Shown: piece by piece, positions 1 through 9,982 of the stretch
Layout: the number at the start of each line of letters is the position of its first letter
Numbering within the stretch: position 1 is the first letter of the stretch
Source of the DNA: Diphasiastrum complanatum
Lineage: Eukaryota; Streptophyta; Lycopodiopsida; Lycopodiales; Lycopodiaceae
Assembly: GCA_029204225.1 (NCBI GenBank)
Contig: CM055093.1
Location: forward strand, 5,253,205-5,317,204
Length of the DNA stretch: 64,000 bases
Reading direction: 5' to 3'
Program-made: the position numbers and the translations under genes
The notes under the pieces: model-generated
What the model saw: only the letters and a program-made list of their open reading frames with translations
What the model was told of the DNA's origin: nothing
The model's database searches: none

Positions 1-788
1 TAAAGACCAAAAGGGGACTCCTCCAAATACTCAAACACATCAAGATTAAACAGGCGGTAGGGTTCCGAATACTCCTCTGTGCCCCTGGTCGGCTTCAGAG
101 CAAGCCTGGTTGCATGCTCTGGAATGCCATATACATGCTCTGCTTTGTGAAAAGACACATCAAAGCTCACTGATTGCGGCCCATGTGGCCTCGAGTCAGT
201 GTGGCTCCGAAAAGTCTCCTCCCAATTCTCACCCTCACGCTTCTGTCGCAGCTGCTCAAAATGGAAAAGTCCTTTGCTGTTGAATGACACCAGCTGCTCA
301 CTGCCCTTCCTTACATGGATCTGAAATGGACTGTGCTGAAGCACAACCTCATGCCCTGCTGCAAGGTAGAACACTGTCACCCCATTCTCCGTCGAAACCC
401 TCTGGATCCATAGCCGCCGATCTTCCAACCCCGTGACCAACACATCGGGCACTTCGAACCGCCGCTTGCCGCTGGGGGGTTCATTTTCCTCCTTCACTCT
501 AATCCTTAGAATCCCCTCCCTGTAAACTGTCAGCAAAAGAATTAGGGCACCAGCAGGTTCATCTGTTTCTGAGAATGACAGAAGCTTTGCTCTAACTGAG
601 CCATCTTTCAGAGAAATCTCAGAGACATGGGCCTTGGAGGTGCCTGGTTTCCGAGCCCTAGCTTCCTTGCAGAAAGGAGCTTGGTTGCATTTTCTAAACT
701 CTTCACTCTTAAAACCTGAAGCGGGGTTTGAGATCAAAACCACCAAAAGACATAACAGACCAAGAATGAACTGCAGATTGCAGTCCAT
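1..788 (-). CDS. RSW3: Glucosidase II alpha subunit (GH31), 5' part, cut by window edge
   Basis: An open frame runs without a stop from an ATG at 788 to the window edge (262 codons plus two bases). In the ER lumen, glucosidase II removes the two inner alpha-1,3 glucoses from N-glycans and so controls the calnexin cycle. Seen: a hydrophobic signal peptide (residues about 1-25), a Cys-rich start (FRKCNQAPFCK, about 31-41) typical of this subunit, HTDSRPHGPQS at 196-206, YGIPEHAT near 220, and YRLFNLDVFEY near 245 followed by SPFGL. These motifs match plant glucosidase II alpha (Arabidopsis RSW3/PSL5) as I recall it. The visible part is the N-terminal beta-sandwich region; the catalytic GH31 barrel would lie beyond position 1. 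No intron interrupts the visible part. A generic plant alpha-glucosidase or xylosidase is unlikely because of the Cys-rich N-terminus. Confidence 0.93.
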   Translation of the reverse strand, partial: MDCNLQFILGLLCLLVVLISNPASGFKSEEFRKCNQAPFCKEARARKPGTSKAHVSEISLKDGSVRAKLLSFSETDEPAGALILLLTVYREGILRIRVKEENEPPSGKRRFEVPDVLVTGLEDRRLWIQRVSTENGVTVFYLAAGHEVVLQHSPFQIHVRKGSEQLVSFNSKGLFHFEQLRQKREGENWEETFRSHTDSRPHGPQSVSFDVSFHKAEHVYGIPEHATRLALKPTRGTEEYSEPYRLFNLDVFEYLEESPFGL

Positions 789-1500
789 CTTCAGAGAAAG
801 AACGAGAGCCAGAAGACAGACAAGCCTTTTCCTCAGCTGTTCTGGCAGCAACGATCTTCTATCGTTCTCTTACTAATCACTTTTTCTAAAGTTTTTTGAA
901 CATGCTCTAACCTTGAAATTGAAACATACCGTCACAAAAACCAAGCAAGGAAAAGAAAATCTACCAGCCCATATCGCTTATTACCTTACAGAATCCAGCA
1001 AGCAACGGAATCGCTTACTTCCTTAAACTCTCTGTCCATAGCTCCTGGAACACAAATGGAATATCTAATTTCCCTTTATCTGCTCAACATTCAGCACAGA
1101 ACCACAAAGAAAACAAACCAAATTCTTCTTGAAACGCATCCCAAAAAAAGTATGGGCATCCAAGCTTCTTCTGCACATCATTGGCCCTCATCACCTAGCC
1201 TACACAGCATCAACGATCTGCGTGCACTTCATCCTCTCCGATCATCGATGCTCTTCACCGAGATGATGCGAAATTGGGAATGGAACCGAAGATACAAGAA
1301 ACAACAAAATTTCTTGCCCTGGCATTCAATGGCGAGACTGTCACTCTCTTGTGTTGTGTTGGGACCTTTTTGGCCTTGCAAAAACCAATACCATTTATTC
1401 AAGTTGGTCAATGGAGTATACACAAAAGTTAATTGGGGGGTCTTGGGCTACATGTAGCTCGAGGGCGCGCATGCCCTTCCCCGAAAAGAACTTCTCTAGG
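789..1500 (-). promoter_or_regulatory. 5' UTR and probable promoter of the glucosidase II alpha gene
   Basis: This stretch lies directly upstream of the minus-strand start codon at 788. It is non-repetitive, unlike most of the window, and holds no recognisable coding frame. On the minus strand a pyrimidine-rich segment around 1200-1330 would suit a transcription start region, and an AATAAATGG string near 1400 is a weak TATA candidate. Both are inferences from composition. GC-rich sequence with GGCGCGC occurs at 1460-1475. Confidence 0.4.
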
Positions 1501-1710
1501 AGTCATTCTTCTGCGATGTAGATATCTTTTCCTTTCTATTTGTTTGTTATAAAATTCTTTTTACAGGCACCTTCTCGACAAAAGGTGCATGTAAAAAAAA
1601 ATACTTTCTTTTTCGTACACCTTTTTGGCAGTGAAAGGTGCACGTAAAAGTTTTGCCATAATTTTTTTTTCCAACAAATTATGTTGTGGGGAGCCATCAC
1701 CACAACATAA

Positions 1711-2300
1711 AAATGATATTACAATAAAGGCAATTTCTTAGATTATAAGGGCATGTGCGCACAAAAAGCTTTGTCACATGGACTTTATTGCAAGAACTTT
1801 GTCCTTTCGATGCACCTCTATATGCAAATTGTAAATAGCAAAAACAAATTTTTCCTCCTCTTTTTCTTGCATGCATGTCAATGTTGTATATGCAAGTTGT
1901 AAATAGCAAAAAAGTCATGTCTCTCTCTTTTTCTTGCATGCATCCCTAGGCTCTCAGCCTGCATGACGCTCCAACACCATCACCTAGGAATAGCAAATCT
2001 TTGTTTGATTATTGTCATCGGTGATGGTGTTGGTGCGTCATGCAGGCTGAGAGCCTAGGGATGCATGCAAGAAAAAGAGAGAGACATGACTTTTTTGCTA
2101 TTTACGACTTGCATATAAGTTGCATATACAACATTGACATGCATGCAAGAAAAAGAAGAGAACATTGTTTTTGCTATTTACAACTTGCATATAGAGGTGC
2201 ATCGAAAGGACAAAGTTCTTGCAATAAAGTCCATGTGACAAAGCTTTTTGTGCGCACATGCCCTTATAATCTAAAAAATTGTATTTAATATAATATCATT
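1711..2300. repeat. Foldback element: ~590 bp near-perfect inverted repeat
   Basis: The left arm (about 1711-1983) is repeated in reverse complement on the right (about 2018-2300), leaving a loop of about 35 bases. The innermost stem pairs the CCTAGGCTCTCAGCCTGCATG side with its complement almost perfectly; outer parts carry small indels. Matched landmarks include AAGGGCATGTGCGCACA near 1750 and its complement near 2255, and a pair of CATGCATGCAAGAAAAAG blocks. No coding capacity. No convincing target-site duplication was seen, so the class (MITE, foldback transposon or hairpin locus) is open. The two ~80-codon frames inside are the two arms read from each side. Confidence 0.85.
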
Positions 2301-2352
2301 CAATGTGATATATTTCATGCTTATCTTACTATTTTTTTTTCTTTTCTAAATG

Positions 2353-2464
2353 ATGCATGTTAATGTATTGAATGATCTGAGATTCACACTTCTCATTTTG
2401 CTCATATTATGCATGTTAATGTATTGAATGATCTGAGATTTGCACTTCTCATTTTGCTCTTGCT
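2353..2464. repeat. Two tandem copies of a 56-bp unit
   Basis: ATGCATGTTAATGTATTG starts at 2353 and again at 2409. The units continue through GAATGATCTGAGATT and CTCATTTTGCTC with only a couple of differences. Confidence 0.85.
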
Positions 2465-3057
2465 TCATCCATTTTATGTTAGTATACTAGTATATCTATG
2501 CTAAGAAATAACCAACTCTCTGAAGCCTACCATTTATCTACCTTCAAAAGCTAGCAATGCTTGTCTCTAATGCTTATTTAGCTATCTTCAATGGATATCT
2601 CAGACGCCTAATAGGAGACTAAAACTTCAATTCAAAGTGACTACAAAAGCATACACTAAACGCCTAAATTTCATCTTAATTGTTTGAGGATAAATCTATG
2701 GACCTAGATCGATATGGAATGAGAAGAGTACCGGCTCAACCTCCACAGAAATCAACAATGGCTAAGGTTTCCAAGGTAGTTCCACCCAAGGTGCCTATGA
2801 CTAAGAAGAACTAGATGAAACAGCGTTACAATCAGGTGATCCGATGGAGCGATCAACCGGAAGAGGCAATAGCTACGGTGGATATTGATATTTGTAACCA
2901 CAAAGCGAATATCAAACCAGTTCCCAAGAAATAAGACAAGGACGTATCCAACTGTGTTGATAGAAAAGAAGAAAAAAAAGTGCTCAACTCCTTGAAATTG
3001 ATCCGGCTGGAACCAAATACAACGTCATCATCACAAAAGCTCTAATAGGAGCAAGAG
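2465..3057. other. No gene seen; probable degraded copia leader
   Basis: AT-rich sequence with short broken frames. Its position left of the minus-strand primer-binding site at 3058-3069 suggests decayed internal sequence of a minus-strand copia element, but no gag motif could be read. Confidence 0.3.
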
Positions 3058-3390
3058 GCTCTGATACCATTGTTGGAATAACAGAAATAGAACGGTTTGA
3101 TGCTACACGAATTTTAGTCGCTCTAATTTCACTGTTGAGAAACCCGGATGGAATTCGATTCTGTCTGCCGGCTATTGCCTGCTAGGACAGATCTACAATC
3201 CTCCAAAGTGTAGATAGACAATGCTGACCTACGTTTAATTGTTTAAGCATTCAACAAGATGAACTAGTGTGCAGAATGATGAATAAACAACTGATTACAA
3301 ACAAATAACAATCGGACATCAAAGCATTCGAGACCATTTAGCATGTGCATTCAAGCTACTATATTATCAATGATTCTTTTGTAAGAGCAC
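3058..3390 (-). mobile_element. Copia PBS and LTR fragment, family A-like
   Basis: GCTCTGATACCA at 3058-3069 is the complement of TGGTATCAGAGC, the usual initiator-Met-tRNA primer-binding site of plant copia elements. An LTR start TGTTGGAATAAC follows at 3071. Downstream sequence (CTACAATCCTCCAAAGTGTAG at ~3191, then CATTCAACAAGATG) is a diverged relative of the family A LTRs near 9230, 33110 and 36420. The far end of the LTR is not recognisable. Confidence 0.6.
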
Positions 3391-3395
3391 TATTG

Positions 3396-3952
3396 TGACA
3401 AATTGTCATGTACTTTTAGTACATCAGTTCTTTTCAAGGTAATATAGTATCCATTGTAAGCTTTGTAGGCCCAAAAGGAGCTATTAGCCTTAAGAACAAG
3501 GCGGTTCCCTCTTTAGGCCCTTCAAAGTAACTAATAAGGATAATAGGCCAATAAGAGCCCAATGTAGTTTAAATAATACTTAACAAGGGCTAACTATCCC
3601 TCAAGATAGTTAAGTTAAGTGAGAGCATTGTCTATAACTAGGCAAAAGACATCAATTTGTGAATCTTTTGGCTCATTTGCAAGTGAGAGCTTTTAGCCTT
3701 CTTGTGAATGTGAGGCGTAGGGATCTCCATTGTTAGGTCTCATGTGCCCTATCCACATGAATCCACGCTCAATGTTTATTGATAGTACTCTTCTTCGCAT
3801 TCCTATTGTGATTCCATTGAGATCTCATTGTTTCTAGCTTTTTATGGATATGCCATCTTGATGGTCTTGTACTTTTTTTGCTATCAGCTTTACTTCTATT
3901 GTAATTGCTGATAGTTTGGGATTTGACACATGACATTTCGTGTATCAGAGCA
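3396..3952 (+). mobile_element. Probable copia LTR ending at a plus-strand PBS
   Basis: TGTATCAGAGCA at about 3942-3953 resembles a plus-strand TGGTATCAGAGC primer site with one base changed. The preceding ~540 bp starts TGACAAATTG near 3396 and ends TTTGACACATGACA near 3935, fitting TG...CA LTR ends. No second copy lies in the window, so the call rests on the primer site and the ends. Confidence 0.4.
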
Positions 3953-4720
3953 TAGATCCTAAATTCATGATGATTATATGTAAATTTCATTGGATTTGAT
4001 AAGTTTATTGCATTTGTAGCTTTCTTTTTGACAATTTTTAACTTTGAATTTTTCAGCTCTCTTTAGATAAATTTTTGGCATTCAATTTCGTTTTTCATTT
4101 GTAATTTGATTCCATAAATTTGTAGAGCTTTGTTTTAGCTTTCATTTTCACTCAAGCCATTTGGATAAGATATATAAAAGTTATTGCAATTTTCCAAAAA
4201 GTTTTCAAAATAGGTGACTAGAAATTATTTTTTATTTTGTTTGAATTTTCCAAATTTGATTTGAGTTTTAATCTCAAGTTTCTTTATGTAGGATTTCTGA
4301 GATTTTTAGCTTTGTTCTGATCCATATGCCAAGTCATTTGAATTAGTATCCAAAAAGTTATGACAAATCTTGATTTGTAGCTCTAGTTTTGTTAGTTTTC
4401 TTTTTTCAAAATTTTCAGACCTGTTTTGTTGTAGATTTGGCCTATCAAATCACAATCAATCATTGATCTGATACTATATGTTGATAGAGCTTGTTGTTAG
4501 CTTTTCAAAGGTACCGAGTTTGTTTTACTTGGATCAATATTAAGGAAGTTATGATCAAATTAGTGGAGATGGGTCAGACTAGCCAGAATTTTGAAAAAAA
4601 AATTTACAAGTTACAAGTGAGAGAGAATCACTTGAACACTTAAACTCTGAAGTTTGATGCCTTTCCAAAAAAAAATTCACAATTTTCATTTTAAAGTTTT
4701 TATATATAAAACAAAACTTA
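3953..4720. repeat. T-rich stretch of about three degenerate ~130-bp repeats
   Basis: The pattern GAGCTTTGTT ... GTCATTTG ... ATCCAAAAAGTTATGACAAA recurs loosely at about 4130-4200, 4300-4375 and 4480-4555. No coding frame. It may be the leader of the copia element whose PBS is at 3942. Confidence 0.45.
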
Positions 4721-4760
4721 ACAGAACCTAACCTAACCCTACCCTAACCCTACTCAAATA

Positions 4761-4790
4761 CCTCAAAACTCATTTTGTAACACTCGGTCC

Positions 4791-4829
<39 letters not shown>

Positions 4830-4903
4830 TCTCTCTCTCTCTCACTCAGGCTCGGGTTCACTCCACTCTCTCTCCTCAAAACTCATTCTGTATCACTCGG
4901 TGC

Positions 4904-4940
<37 letters not shown>

Positions 4941-4945
4941 CCGAC
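4761..4945. repeat. (CT)n microsatellites inside a 113-bp tandem duplication
   Basis: CCTCAAAACTCATT starts at 4761 and again at 4874, each followed by an ACACTCGGT-type string and a (CT)n run. The duplication therefore carried both unique sequence and the microsatellite. Immediately upstream (4725-4753) are a few CCTAACC/CCCTAACCCTAC repeats. Confidence 0.8.
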
Positions 4946-5199
4946 CTCTCTCTCTTCCAAGCGCTGCAGTAGGTACGATTAGACTCAATTGAATCAGCAG
5001 ACTCTGATCTATTCAGCTTGATCATGATCCAGAATTAGAAACAGTAGTATATAGTTCATTTGTGGATCGATCTCCACGACAGCAACAATAACTACCATAC
5101 TCTCTCACGTGCATTTCAACAGCACCTCTCTTTTTTGTGAGCAGGGCGTACCACCTTCTGATCACATTCTCATAGCAACGAGAAGAGAACCGGATGCTG

Positions 5200-5655
5200 G
5201 GATTGTTTTCAGACATGTAGCAAGGCCAGATTTAGATAGACTACTATGACAGGCAGATCAAGATGGATCGGTGTCCAAGCACATGGCCATTCCTCAGTAG
5301 CTTGGATGGTCTCAAATGCAAGCAAGAAACATCTCTTCTAATCCTACTCAGTTAGAGCAAGAAAAGAGACACTTCTTCCACAACGGCACACATATGACTA
5401 TAATACTGAGAACGAAATGTCCAACACAGGATTAAGATTAAGCAAGCATATGAAATTACTACTCAACAATCAGTGCAAAGAGTGCGAGATGCTGCGAAAC
5501 CAAAATCAAAGATCCGAATAGCCTCCTTGCCCTCTTTCCCTTCCCTTCTTCCTGTCAACATTATTCTTGCCCGCTGCTTCTGACTAGATAGCCACTACCC
5601 TACGCTTGTGAGTTCCTTCAGCTTCCTCAACAAGTCTATTAGCTAAAGGATTGAA
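5200..5655. other. No gene seen
   Basis: Low-complexity-free sequence without a usable frame; it leads into the copia RNase H piece at 5656 and may be its decayed upstream pol, but I could not read conserved motifs. Confidence 0.3.
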
Positions 5656-6132
5656 TTGCTGGAAAGACATTTTACTAGAATCGACAATGACAAACTCAAT
5701 ATTCTCAGTGGTTATTCAAATGCAAGTTGGGCAGGAGATGTAAACACTCATAAATCCACTTCTGGATTTACATTCTTCCTAAAAAATGGTCATATTTCAT
5801 GGAACAGTCACAAGAAAACTTCGATTGCTCTATCTTCTACTAAATTAGAGTATAATCCAGCCTCTCAAGCTATGAAGAAAGCAGTATGGTTGAGAAACTT
5901 ACTTGCAGATGTTAGTCTGAAACAATATGCTCCAAAAAATTTATTTCGTGATAATCAAAGTGCTATTGTTTTATCAGCCAACCCTAGATTTCATTCTAGG
6001 AGTAAGCACATTGAAATTAAGTATCGATATGTCAGAAGCAAAGTTCTTGACAAAGAGGTAAACTTGCAGTCCTGTCTATTGCATTCCATATTATGTCAGA
6101 ATCTATGCTTCTCTATAGTTATTTGTAACTGA
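5656..6132 (+). pseudogene. Copia RNase H fragment (element E)
   Basis: The frame encodes the C-terminal RNase H domain of a Ty1/copia polyprotein. Motifs in order are YSNASWAGD, THKSTSGFTFFL, WNSHKKTSIALSST, an LEY that replaces the usual SEAEY, and FRDNQSAIVLSANP followed by SKHIEIKY. The family normally has SKKQ...STAEAEY...DN.SA..L..NP..H.R.KHI, so the order is intact although this piece is only ~150 codons long. The reverse transcriptase expected upstream is not readable. The same lineage appears at 28435-28761 (NATWAGD, DTRKSTSRFTFFL). Confidence 0.8.
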
Positions 6133-6502
6133 TAAATCCCTTATTGTTTTGTCTATTTTGTTGAATACATCAACACTGCAATATTCAATACATCATTATT
6201 TGGTTACAAAATCACTATAGTGCTAACGAATTTAAAGTTGGTTGCTAAAAGGTTGAACGTAATATTAAGCTCTGTTCAATATTGATAGGCATAGTCACGC
6301 ATTAGAACAGAAGATTTATTCTGCTGCACTCGATAGGTCTCTTACAATCTTCGACTTATTGAACTGACTCACTTCACCTCTGACTTTGGCTATTTTTGAG
6401 ACATTTTTGGAAATCCTCTGCTCCATTTTGTTGTCGGCCTTTGCACCATTATTAATTTTTCTCAAGATCGACGCTTTCAATTGGAACTAGATCACATGCA
6501 AA
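6133..6502. other. Junction DNA between elements E and A1
   Basis: Probably the 3' flank of element E. It shows no similarity to the family A LTR, so the left LTR of A1 is missing here. Confidence 0.35.
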
Positions 6503-7470
6503 TCTCTCTCTCTCTCTCTCTCAAATGGGAGATGACTCGAAAATCTTCATTTTCGTGTTCATCCTCTGCTCCCTCTGTCATTGGCGACAAGTCATAGTAC
6601 TGTCTCTCCAGAACTTCGTAGCTGATAGGATCGTCATCGGCCATCGTCCTGCTCTCATCGAATCTAACATCTCTCATTGTTTTCACAGTGTTCGTGTCTG
6701 GCATGTAGACTCTGTAGTATGACGAATTGTTGTCATAACCTACCAAAATCTTTGCTCGGCTTTCTCATCAAGCTTTTCTCAAAGCTTATTAGGAATATGT
6801 GCATAAGCTGCACAACCAAAGATTCTGACGTGAGACAGATTGGGCTTTCTACCCCACCATAGCTCATGTGGTGTCGTGTGAGAGACACCAGACTTGCCTG
6901 TTCTGTGTTGGATGTATGCAGCTGTAGCTACTGCTTCAGTCCATAGTGCCCTTGGAGCTTTCGAGTAGGCCATCATGCATTTGGCTACTTCCATCAGGGT
7001 CTTGTTCTTTCGTTTAGCAACACCATTTGTGCTGCGGTGTGTAGGCTGCAGTTCTTCTGTGAATGATGCCACGATCATTACAGAAGTCAGTGAAGCGATT
7101 GTAGATGTACTCGCCACCTCGATCCATTCTGATCTGCTTCGCTTTGCTGCCTGTACATCTCTCAACCCAATTCACATATTCTGTGAATTTATCAAGTGCT
7201 TAAGATTTATTCTAAATTAAATACACTCTGGAAAATTTGCTATAATCATCAATGAAGGTTATATAATATTTGGACCTCCTACTGAGATCACGTTGAATGG
7301 TCCACAAAATGCACTAGCTCCAGAATCTTAGTCGTTTGGTAGGAGTCTTTGACGAATGGTGTGTGTGACATCTTGCCCTTCAAACATGCATCACAGGTGG
7401 TCGAACTGATTGCATTCGAGATGCTGACCCCTGTTATTGCTCCATGATGGCTTGCTTGGTAAAGTGTCAT
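6503..7470 (-). pseudogene. A1 integrase and C-terminal tail
   Basis: Minus-strand frames encode a copia integrase in pieces. 7288-7470 carries the GAG-pre-integrase end (CDACLKGKMSHTPF) and the start of the core. 6779-7165 carries the core's C-terminal half, with STNGVAKRKNKTLMEVAK in place of the usual HNGVAERKN, ALWTEAV, HELWWGRKPNLSHVRIFGC. 6492-6746 carries VGYDNNSSYYRVY and DVRFDES, the linker that normally precedes the RT. After an acidic stretch the frame runs into a (GA)n purine tract instead of RT. Confidence 0.75.
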
Positions 7471-7536
7471 TCAGTTCATGTGGCAGAGTCTCATGTGCCA
7501 CAAAGTGTTTGGCTAGTCATCATGAGTCTGATGCAC

Positions 7537-7905
7537 CTAATCTGTAGGTAGGCGTACATTCAGATGATATAGGTTTCCTTTCCTTCTGCCTTGAGTGATC
7601 AAAGTACTGGTACAAGCATCAATCACATTGCATGCTTCGTCAGAAAACGTCACACGCATCCCTGCATCTGCTATTCTTGCTACAAAGAGCAAGTCTTGTT
7701 GCAGAGTAGGCACGAACAGAACATCTTCGAGTCGTCTGTCTCTACCGTTGGTGTTGAGCCATAATGAACCAATACCGTTCACTTGATGTCTAAATCCATC
7801 TCCAAGAACTATGAATCTTGAGGGATCTGCACTTTTGAAATAAGACATTATTCATCTTGATGTCGTGAAGTGTGATGTGGCTCCTGAGTCTAGAATCACC
7901 TCATG
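7537..7905 (-). pseudogene. A1 protease region (DSGATSHF)
   Basis: The minus strand encodes ILDSGATSHF around 7870-7895, the aspartic-protease active site, then a frame (7537-7848) with SRFIVLGDG, GSLWLNTNGRDRRLEDVLFVPTL and LITQGRRKGNLYHL, the usual link from protease to GAG-pre-integrase. A stop or frame change separates the active site from the rest. Unlike A2 and A3, A1 keeps the canonical Asp-Ser-Gly. Confidence 0.75.
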
Positions 7906-8039
7906 TGTGGCAGATGTTGATGCTGCACACACGTCTTCACAGATATAGGCGGTCGAACAGTTTCTATTCGTTCTTTCTTCGCCCATTTTTGAGCTCTCGG
8001 GCTCCTCAACATAGGATGAACTATTGTTGTTCTTCTGTC

Positions 8040-8950
8040 TGTTCTGTGCTCATTTGTTTTTCAGGTTCTGGCGGCAATCCATGGTTGCGTGACCTTTCTT
8101 ATGGCAATGGATACACTCAATCTTGGGATTGAGCCAGCATGTATCTACTGTATGCCCATCTCCTTTGCATCTCACACAAGTCTTCTTGTCTGCACCTTGT
8201 TGTTTCAACCTCCCTTTGCTCTTCTAGTTGCCTTTGCTGGTTCCCTCTACTTGTTGATCACGATCCGGTCTCTGATTTGGCTCCCTATTAGGCTTGAATT
8301 GCTTCTTGGATTTTTCTTTGTTGTCATAGAGGGCCTGGTCAAAACCATCTTTGTGATCAAGATGTTCTCTGGCCTCGACTTCCTCTCGAATCTCGACAAT
8401 CGCCTTTCCGAGGTTCATGGCAAAATTTTTCGCGAGTAGGGTTCATGTCGTCTGGAATGATCTGGGTAAGGCTCTCAACAAGTACATGAGCTGCTTCTCA
8501 GTTGACACAACGTTCTCTGCACCAGAGTTATGTAGTGACAGAAACAGATCCTTTATCTTTCTTACGAAAGAAGTGAGGTCTTTTCCATCCCATTGCAAAT
8601 TCTTCAGCTGATCTTCCAGCATCATGATTTGACTTTTTGATTTTGTCTGAAATCTGGTGAGTAATGCATCCCACATCTCCTTAGCTTTGGAGAGTGTAGC
8701 CAGGTCAAGTGTGAGACTATCTTTGATGGACGATGATAGCAAGGATACTGCCTTGTCATTTTTCTCCCTCCATTTTCGTAGCTCCTTGCTTGTTGTCATA
8801 GGAATTTCTTCTGTGCCATCCACCCAGGGGAATAGTCCGTCCTTGAGTATCAGTGATGTCTTAACTTTCTAGACTAGAAAGTTAGATCATGAAGAATCAA
8901 GTATTGTGTAGATCTTGCTCTACATGCTGCTGATTGAAGCCATTGCTTCT
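8040..8950 (-). pseudogene. A1 gag with zinc-knuckle region
   Basis: The frame at 8443-8823 is a copia gag (UBN2-type) core: WREKNDKAVSLLSSSIKDS, ELMWDALLTRF-like text (KEMWDALLTRF), LTSFVRKIKDLF and LRALPRSFQTT. The following frame at 8224-8418 is basic and leads into the nucleocapsid zinc knuckle (ECIHCHKK-type Cys/His sequence read near 8090-8120). The gag start lies near 8940. Frames are split by at least one shift. Confidence 0.75.
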
Positions 8951-9046
8951 TGGAGTCAATTCACTTGTTGATGGTTGTTTGTTTGAATGCTTGGCCTCCT
9001 AGATCTGCTAGATTCTTGGCTATGTCAGAATATGACAGGATGATCG

Positions 9047-9128
9047 GCTCTGATATCACTGTATAGTGTGATATGCTCTGATATCACTGAAGAGTGTGAT
9101 ATGCTCTAATAAAACTGAAGATGAGAAT
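9047..9128 (-). repeat. A1 primer-binding site in three tandem 28-bp copies
   Basis: GCTCTGATATCACTG starts at 9047 and 9075, and a decayed third copy GCTCTAATAAAACTG at 9103. Each unit carries the complement of the copia Met-tRNA primer site with one change (ATATCA for ATACCA). Confidence 0.8.
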
Positions 9129-9982
9129 GAATCAGGATCGGAGTTGCGAAGCTTTTGTGAAGGAACCACGACTCTCTTGCCCTCGGAGGGAGTTCAGATG
9201 TGATCGTTGGACACTGCCAGCTGAATCACTCCTACAGTCCTCTAGAGTGTAGTCAGGCACTACTGATCTACATTTATAAAATTAATGCAACATTCAACAT
9301 AGTTTCAACCAAGGTATGCAATTAAAATGAAAAAGAAAACTTAGACACACAAATAAACAGCAGACGCATTTGCATTCGAGATCAGACACAACAAGAAAAT
9401 CATCTATATTGATCTTTCTCTGATTTCTTCAAGCACTGCATGCAAATCCATGTAGTGCGTTGGCATGGGAGAAACACAATTCTCTCATGAGCAATTGTCT
9501 CGATATACTAGCGGATAGTTGGATCTACAGATCCTAGACAGAATTGTCTTCGCACGCAAGCGGACATGTATTCAATATTTTTGTCTTGATTGCCTACTTG
9601 CATCAGACTAGTACGTTACATTGTATGTGTACTCTGTTGATCTATATGTCAAGTATAATCCAGTAAGTATAGTCGCTCTATGTAAATCTAAGATTAGAGT
9701 GATTAAGCATCTACAACTAGTCAGGGAATTACAAGAGTGGCAGATTAGCCACGACCTAAAATGTATCTGCTGACGTCATGCCATCAGATTAAAAAACTAT
9801 ACTTTTGGGTACTTGCATGATCTCATTGGTACTCTTTGGAGCCTGGAGGGCTAGAGAAGGTTTCGTTTCCGTCGTTGGTTTTGTTTTGATCATTTGTCTT
9901 CTCTCGTGCCAAACTGCAAAAGATTCTCGTTCGTGAATCTTTCGTGTTCGCGAACCGTTCGTCTTCGTCTCCTTTGAGTCCA
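9129..9982 (-). repeat. A1 5' LTR (left end approximate)
   Basis: This stretch aligns with the A2 LTRs by eye: CCTACAGTCCTCTAGAGTGTAG near 9230, ACTACTGATCTACAT near 9260, AGACACACAA near 9340, the ACGCAAGCGGACAT block near 9553, GTACTTGCATGATCTC near 9810 and TTCGCGAAC near 9948. It ends AGTCCA at 9982, after which element D coding sequence resumes. Confidence 0.7.

Larger units (their letters stand above)
6503..9982 (-). mobile_element. Element A1: copia-type gag-PR-INT without RT/RNase H, left LTR missing
   Basis: A minus-strand element bounded on the right by its 5' LTR (to 9982) and on the left by a purine tract (6503-6524 on the minus strand). Order on the minus strand is LTR, primer site, gag, zinc knuckle region, protease (DSGATSHF), GAG-pre-integrase, integrase, integrase C-terminal tail, purine tract. 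No RT motif (FDV.NAFLNG, YVDD) and no RNase H is present between integrase and the purine tract. It sits inside the RNase H of element D (D resumes at 9983). Several frameshifts and stops make it inactive. Confidence 0.75.

Noticed and set aside
634-876. Plus-strand 80-codon frame over the left edge
   Set aside because: It is the opposite strand of the glucosidase II alpha signal-peptide region, which has clear homology.
1056-1457. 133-codon plus-strand frame
   Set aside because: Lies in the 5' UTR/promoter region of the minus-strand gene; no domain, codon use not gene-like.
1697-2288. Two ~80-codon frames with similar peptides facing each other
   Set aside because: They are the two arms of the foldback repeat.
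4725-4753. Telomere-like CCTAACC/CCCTAACCCTAC words
   Set aside because: Only about four irregular units; too short and too variable for a plant telomere (CCCTAAA) tract, and it adjoins other simple repeats.
6503-6524. (GA)n at the A1 left end as an ordinary microsatellite
   Set aside because: A2 has a GA purine tract in the same place directly against its LTR, so a polypurine-tract origin is preferred, though A1 lacks the adjacent LTR to prove it.
9789-9982. C-terminal ~60 residues of the element D RNase H frame (KETKTNGSRT...SIVF)
   Set aside because: These are translation of the A1 LTR, not part of the RNase H protein; the D coding sequence stops at 9983.
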